Below, piece by piece: positions 61,343 through 64,000 of a stretch of DNA of 64,000 nucleotides. The DNA lies in NCBI GenBank assembly GCA_040757835.1, contig JBFLWJ010000001.1:26836-90835 (forward strand), in the 5' to 3' direction. The first letter of the stretch is position 1. Every line of letters starts with the position of its first letter. This stretch comes from Actinomycetota bacterium (GTDB lineage: Bacteria; Actinomycetota; Geothermincolia; Geothermincolales; RBG-13-55-18). A program made the position numbers and the translations under genes. Below the pieces are notes generated by a model. It did not search any database. It was not told the DNA's origin and was given only the letters and a program-made list of their open reading frames with translations.

Positions 61343-62227
61343 ATGGAGATCAAGAACGTGTTCGTGGTCGGTTCGGGGCTCATGGGTGGCGGCATCGCCC
61401 AGGTCTCCGCCGCGGCAGGCTATAAGGTGAAGATGCATGACATCAAGGAGGAGTTCACCGCCAAGGGCCTGGAGGCCATCAAGGGGTCCCTTGGCAAGTT
61501 CCTCTCCAAGGAGAAGATATCCCAGGAGCAGCACGACGCCGCCCTGGCCAACCTCTCCACCACCACCGACCTGGCGGACGCCGCCGACGCCGACATCGTG
61601 GTCGAGGCGGTCTTCGAGAACCTCGACGTCAAGAAGGAGGTCTTCGGGAAACTGGACGAGGTCTGCCCCGCCCACACCATCCTGGCCTCGAACACCTCGG
61701 CCATACCCATCTCCTCCATCGCCGCGGCCACGGCGCGGCCGGACAAGGTGGTGGGCACCCATTTCTTCAGCCCCGTCCCCCTCATGCGCCTGTGCGAGAT
61801 CATCCGTGGCCTGCAGACCTCGGACGAGACCGTGGAGGCGGCGGAGGCATGGGCACAATCGGTGGGCAAGGAGACGGTAAGGGTGCTGAAAGACCACGCC
61901 GGATTCATCGCCAACCGACTCTACCTGCCCATGGGCTGCGAAGCCGCGCGTATGCTCGAGGCGGGAGTAGCATCGCCGGAAGACATCGACAAGGCCATGC
62001 GCCTGGGCTACAACCTTCCCATGGGCCCCCTGGAGCTGGCGGACATGACCGGTATCGACGTGCTCATGAACGCGAGCGCGGCCATATACAACGATACAGG
62101 CGATACCAAGTTCTATCCCCCGCCGCTCATGCGGCGCATGGTGGCAGCGGGGCTCCTGGGCAGGAAGACGGGCAAGGGCTACTACGACTACTCCAGCGGC
62201 AAACAGGAGAGCTACTGGAAACTGTAA
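61343..62227 (+). CDS. 3-hydroxyacyl-CoA (3-hydroxybutyryl-CoA) dehydrogenase
   Basis: 294 aa from the ATG at 61343 (AGGAGG 6 nt upstream), the normal length of single-domain Hbd-type enzymes. NAD motif VVGSGLMGGGIAQVSAAAG, ADIVVEAVFENLDVKKEVF, LASNTSAIPIS (catalytic Ser/Asn), THFFSPVPLMRLCEII (catalytic His), DHAGFIANRLYLP and YNLPMGPLELADMTGID. It oxidises 3-hydroxyacyl-CoA to 3-ketoacyl-CoA, or the reverse in butyrate-type synthesis. It begins an operon with two crotonases, together giving two consecutive steps of beta-oxidation. Confidence 0.94.
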   Translation: MEIKNVFVVGSGLMGGGIAQVSAAAGYKVKMHDIKEEFTAKGLEAIKGSLGKFLSKEKISQEQHDAALANLSTTTDLADAADADIVVEAVFENLDVKKEVFGKLDEVCPAHTILASNTSAIPISSIAAATARPDKVVGTHFFSPVPLMRLCEIIRGLQTSDETVEAAEAWAQSVGKETVRVLKDHAGFIANRLYLPMGCEAARMLEAGVASPEDIDKAMRLGYNLPMGPLELADMTGIDVLMNASAAIYNDTGDTKFYPPPLMRRMVAAGLLGRKTGKGYYDYSSGKQESYWKL

Positions 62228-62260
62228 GCGGCGGGCCGCGGAGAGCGGGAAAGGAAAGTC

Positions 62261-63199
62261 ATGGCTGAGGACAGCGATACCGTCCTCTTCGAGAGAAGGG
62301 GAGTGGCGGGCTGGATCGTCTTCTCCCGCCCCGAGCGCATGAACGCGCTCTCGCCGCAGATGGTGCGGGCCATGTGGGCCCAACTGGCGAAGGTGGAGGC
62401 CGATCCTGAGGTCCGGGTGCTGGTGTTAACGGGGCAGGGTGACGCCTTCTGTGCGGGCATGGACATGGCGGGCCTGGAGCAGGCCAATGCCATGGCGGCC
62501 CGCCGACGTTCTCGCGAGATCCAGATGCTCACCGGACGCATCGCCGAGCTCTCGCTGCCGACCATCGCCGCCGTGGGCGGGGTGGCCATGGGAGCGGGGC
62601 TGGAGATCTGCCTCGCCTGCGACCTGGCAGTGGCTTCAGAGGGGGCGCGCTTCGCCTTCCCCGAGGCGCGCCTGGGGATGATCCCATGCGGGGGCGGTAC
62701 CCAGAGGCTGGCGCGAGTGGTCGGCCTGCGGCGAGCCCGGGACATGATCTTCAGCGGCAGGATCCTTGATGCCGCGCTGGCGGTGGAGTGGGGCCTCGTC
62801 AACGAGGCCGTTTCCGACATGGAGCTGGCGGATACGGTACAGGAGATGGCCGAGAAGATCGCCGCGGGGGGCAGGATCGCACTCTACCAGGCCAAGCGCT
62901 GCATCAACCACGCGCTGGACATGGACCTGGGCCGCGGCCTGGAATATGAGACGGAGTGCTTCACCACCTGTTTCGCCAGCGGGGAGCCGGCGGCCGCGCT
63001 GAGGCGCTTCACCACGCCGGGCCCGCAGGAAGAGGTGACGGTCGCGGAGGCGGACGGACCGGCGGAGGCGCCGCAACCAGGAGATGAATCCCCGCGGGCG
63101 GAGGCGGAGGAAGAAGGGCCGGAGACGCTCGCTGTGGAAGAGGTGGCGCCGCCGGCGCAGCCCCCGGATGACGACTACGACGAGGACATCTTCGAGTGA
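62261..63199 (+). CDS. Enoyl-CoA hydratase/isomerase with acidic C-terminal tail
   Basis: 312 aa, ATG after GGAAAGGAAAGTC. A complete crotonase fold: oxyanion-hole GDAFCAGMDMAGL, VGGVAMGAGLEICLACDLAVAS and FPEARLGMIPCGGGTQRL, with the catalytic Glu. After residue about 255 the protein has an extra tail of about 55 residues rich in Glu, Ala and Pro, ending DDDYDEDIFE. It is probably disordered and not part of the family. The tail may mediate protein contacts, for example with the neighbouring dehydrogenase. It is second in the operon, 33 bp after the dehydrogenase. Confidence 0.92.
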   Translation: MAEDSDTVLFERRGVAGWIVFSRPERMNALSPQMVRAMWAQLAKVEADPEVRVLVLTGQGDAFCAGMDMAGLEQANAMAARRRSREIQMLTGRIAELSLPTIAAVGGVAMGAGLEICLACDLAVASEGARFAFPEARLGMIPCGGGTQRLARVVGLRRARDMIFSGRILDAALAVEWGLVNEAVSDMELADTVQEMAEKIAAGGRIALYQAKRCINHALDMDLGRGLEYETECFTTCFASGEPAAALRRFTTPGPQEEVTVAEADGPAEAPQPGDESPRAEAEEEGPETLAVEEVAPPAQPPDDDYDEDIFE

Positions 63200-63258
63200 G
63201 AGCGGCGGCAAGGTAGGGTTTTCCCCTGGGAGGGGGCGAGGATAGACGAGGAGGACGC

Positions 63259-64000
63259 ATGGAGTTCAAGTATCTGGTGGTTGAGACGGACGGGGAGGGC
63301 ATCGCTACCCTGCGCCTCAACCGCCCCGAGGCGAAGAACGCGCTCAACCTGGAACTCATCGCCGAGCTGGGCGTCGCGGCCGACATGCTGGCCAGGGACG
63401 ATGCGGTGAGGGCGGTCATCGTCACCGGGGGAGAGGGTGACTTCGCCGCCGGCGGGGACATCAAGGAGATGTCCGGGAAGTACGCGCCCGACATGCTCAC
63501 CGCCTACGGCGCCGACCTCTCCGGGTTCGAGAAGATCGAACGCATCCCCAAGCCGGTCATCGCCGCGGTCAGCGGTTACGCCCTGGGCGGCGGCACCGAG
63601 CTGGCCCTGGTCTGCGATATGATCGTGGCCTCCGAGACGGCGGTCTTCGGCATGCCGGAGATCACCCTGGGCATCATCCCCGGCGCGGGTGGGACGCAGC
63701 GGCTCCCCCGGCTCATCGGGCCGAACCGGGCCAAGGAGTTCATCTTCAGCGGGGACTTCTTCAAGGCGGAGGCCTGCCGGGAGATGGGGCTGGTGAACCG
63801 GGTGGTGCCCGTGGCGGACCTCATGGAGGAGGCGAAGAAGCTGGCCCGCCGCTGCATCCGCAACGGCGCGGTGGCGCTGGCCTGCGCCAAGGCCTGCGTG
63901 AACGACGGCCTCAACACCGACCTATACTCCGGGCTGTCCCTGGAGCGCAAGTGCTTCTCCCTGCTCTTCTCCACCGATGACCAGAAGGAGGGCATGGCGG
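63259..64000 (+). CDS. Enoyl-CoA hydratase (3' end outside window)
   Basis: 247 codons are visible before the window ends; the family is about 260 aa, so little is missing. ATG after GAGGAGGACGC. Canonical crotonase: ATLRLNRPEAKNALN, oxyanion GDFAAGGDIKEM, VSGYALGGGTELALVCDMIVAS, MPEITLGIIPGAGGTQRLPRLIG with both catalytic Glu positions, and FFKAEACREMGLVNRVVP. It hydrates trans-2-enoyl-CoA (crotonyl-CoA-like). It is third in the operon with the 3-hydroxyacyl-CoA dehydrogenase. Confidence 0.94.
   Translation, partial: MEFKYLVVETDGEGIATLRLNRPEAKNALNLELIAELGVAADMLARDDAVRAVIVTGGEGDFAAGGDIKEMSGKYAPDMLTAYGADLSGFEKIERIPKPVIAAVSGYALGGGTELALVCDMIVASETAVFGMPEITLGIIPGAGGTQRLPRLIGPNRAKEFIFSGDFFKAEACREMGLVNRVVPVADLMEEAKKLARRCIRNGAVALACAKACVNDGLNTDLYSGLSLERKCFSLLFSTDDQKEGMA

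Noticed and set aside
1..64000. CRISPR array, tRNA or rRNA genes
   Set aside because: No evenly spaced short repeats, no cloverleaf with a TTCGA-type arm and no rRNA core sequence were seen. The direct repeats present are intragenic.

Overview
The window is GC-rich, densely packed Gram-positive-type DNA, most likely from a deep-branching, at least partly anaerobic actinobacterium. A Geothermincolia-like lineage is my best guess, but no rRNA marker is present to prove it. The evidence is an LPxTG sortase-anchored protein, a YkuD L,D-transpeptidase, a PorA-type DUF3068 protein, long SdrD/Cna-B surface proteins, many acyl-CoA enzymes, and corrinoid one-carbon enzymes. No tRNA, rRNA, CRISPR array, prophage or intact transposase was seen.

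Layout. 1-6.3 kb: two divergent surface-protein genes built from SdrD/Cna-B repeats share a 950-bp region. That region holds three copies of an RNA element that I read as c-di-GMP-II-type riboswitches, each followed by a terminator hairpin; two are in tandem before the leftward gene and one precedes the rightward gene. 6.4-9.1 kb: a membrane-anchored molybdopterin oxidoreductase domain, a lipoprotein, a crotonase and a DUF4180 protein. 9.3-22.4 kb: lipid/acyl-CoA enzymes, namely a retinol-saturase-like flavoenzyme fused to its own ferredoxin-reductase module, an SDR, a divergent enolase homologue, a pair of acyl-CoA dehydrogenases (one without the catalytic Glu), a thiolase, a ferredoxin-nitroreductase and an acyl-CoA synthetase. 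22.4-27.8 kb, minus strand: two paralogous zinc-knuckle proteins of unknown function flank a decayed surface-protein gene, followed by a TetR regulator. 28-32.8 kb: an SCP2-like protein, two DUF2148 Fe-S proteins, a second acyl-CoA synthetase and an acyl-CoA dehydrogenase. 33-38.2 kb, minus strand: an AI-2E-type permease, a corrinoid-activating ASKHA protein, a methyltetrahydrofolate methyltransferase and a flippase-like protein. 38.4-44.8 kb: CopA with a C-terminal YHS domain, an RseC-like protein, RidA, DUF362 and a hydrolase-TPR fusion. 44.8-51.3 kb: envelope genes (amidase with surface repeats, DUF3068, L,D-transpeptidase) and dodecin. 51.5-64 kb: PanE-like reductase, fatty acyl-CoA ligase, MMPL/RND transporter, amidohydrolase, alcohol dehydrogenase, adenine deaminase, and a hydroxyacyl-CoA dehydrogenase/crotonase operon running off the end.

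Two regulatory themes tie genes together. First, a 25-bp double palindrome (ATACC-N2-GGTAT, one base, then a second copy) overlaps the -10 of the predicted promoters of the thiolase and of the SCP2-like gene, next to the TetR gene. This suggests one acyl-CoA-responsive regulon. Second, six small inverted-repeat elements of about 84-129 bp sit between operons. Most have ends related to GGGGTCAGGTCTTG, and three contain the same ATACC-N2-GGTAT dyad.

Many long open frames lie antisense to the genes listed. They are by-products of GC-rich codon use and were left out.
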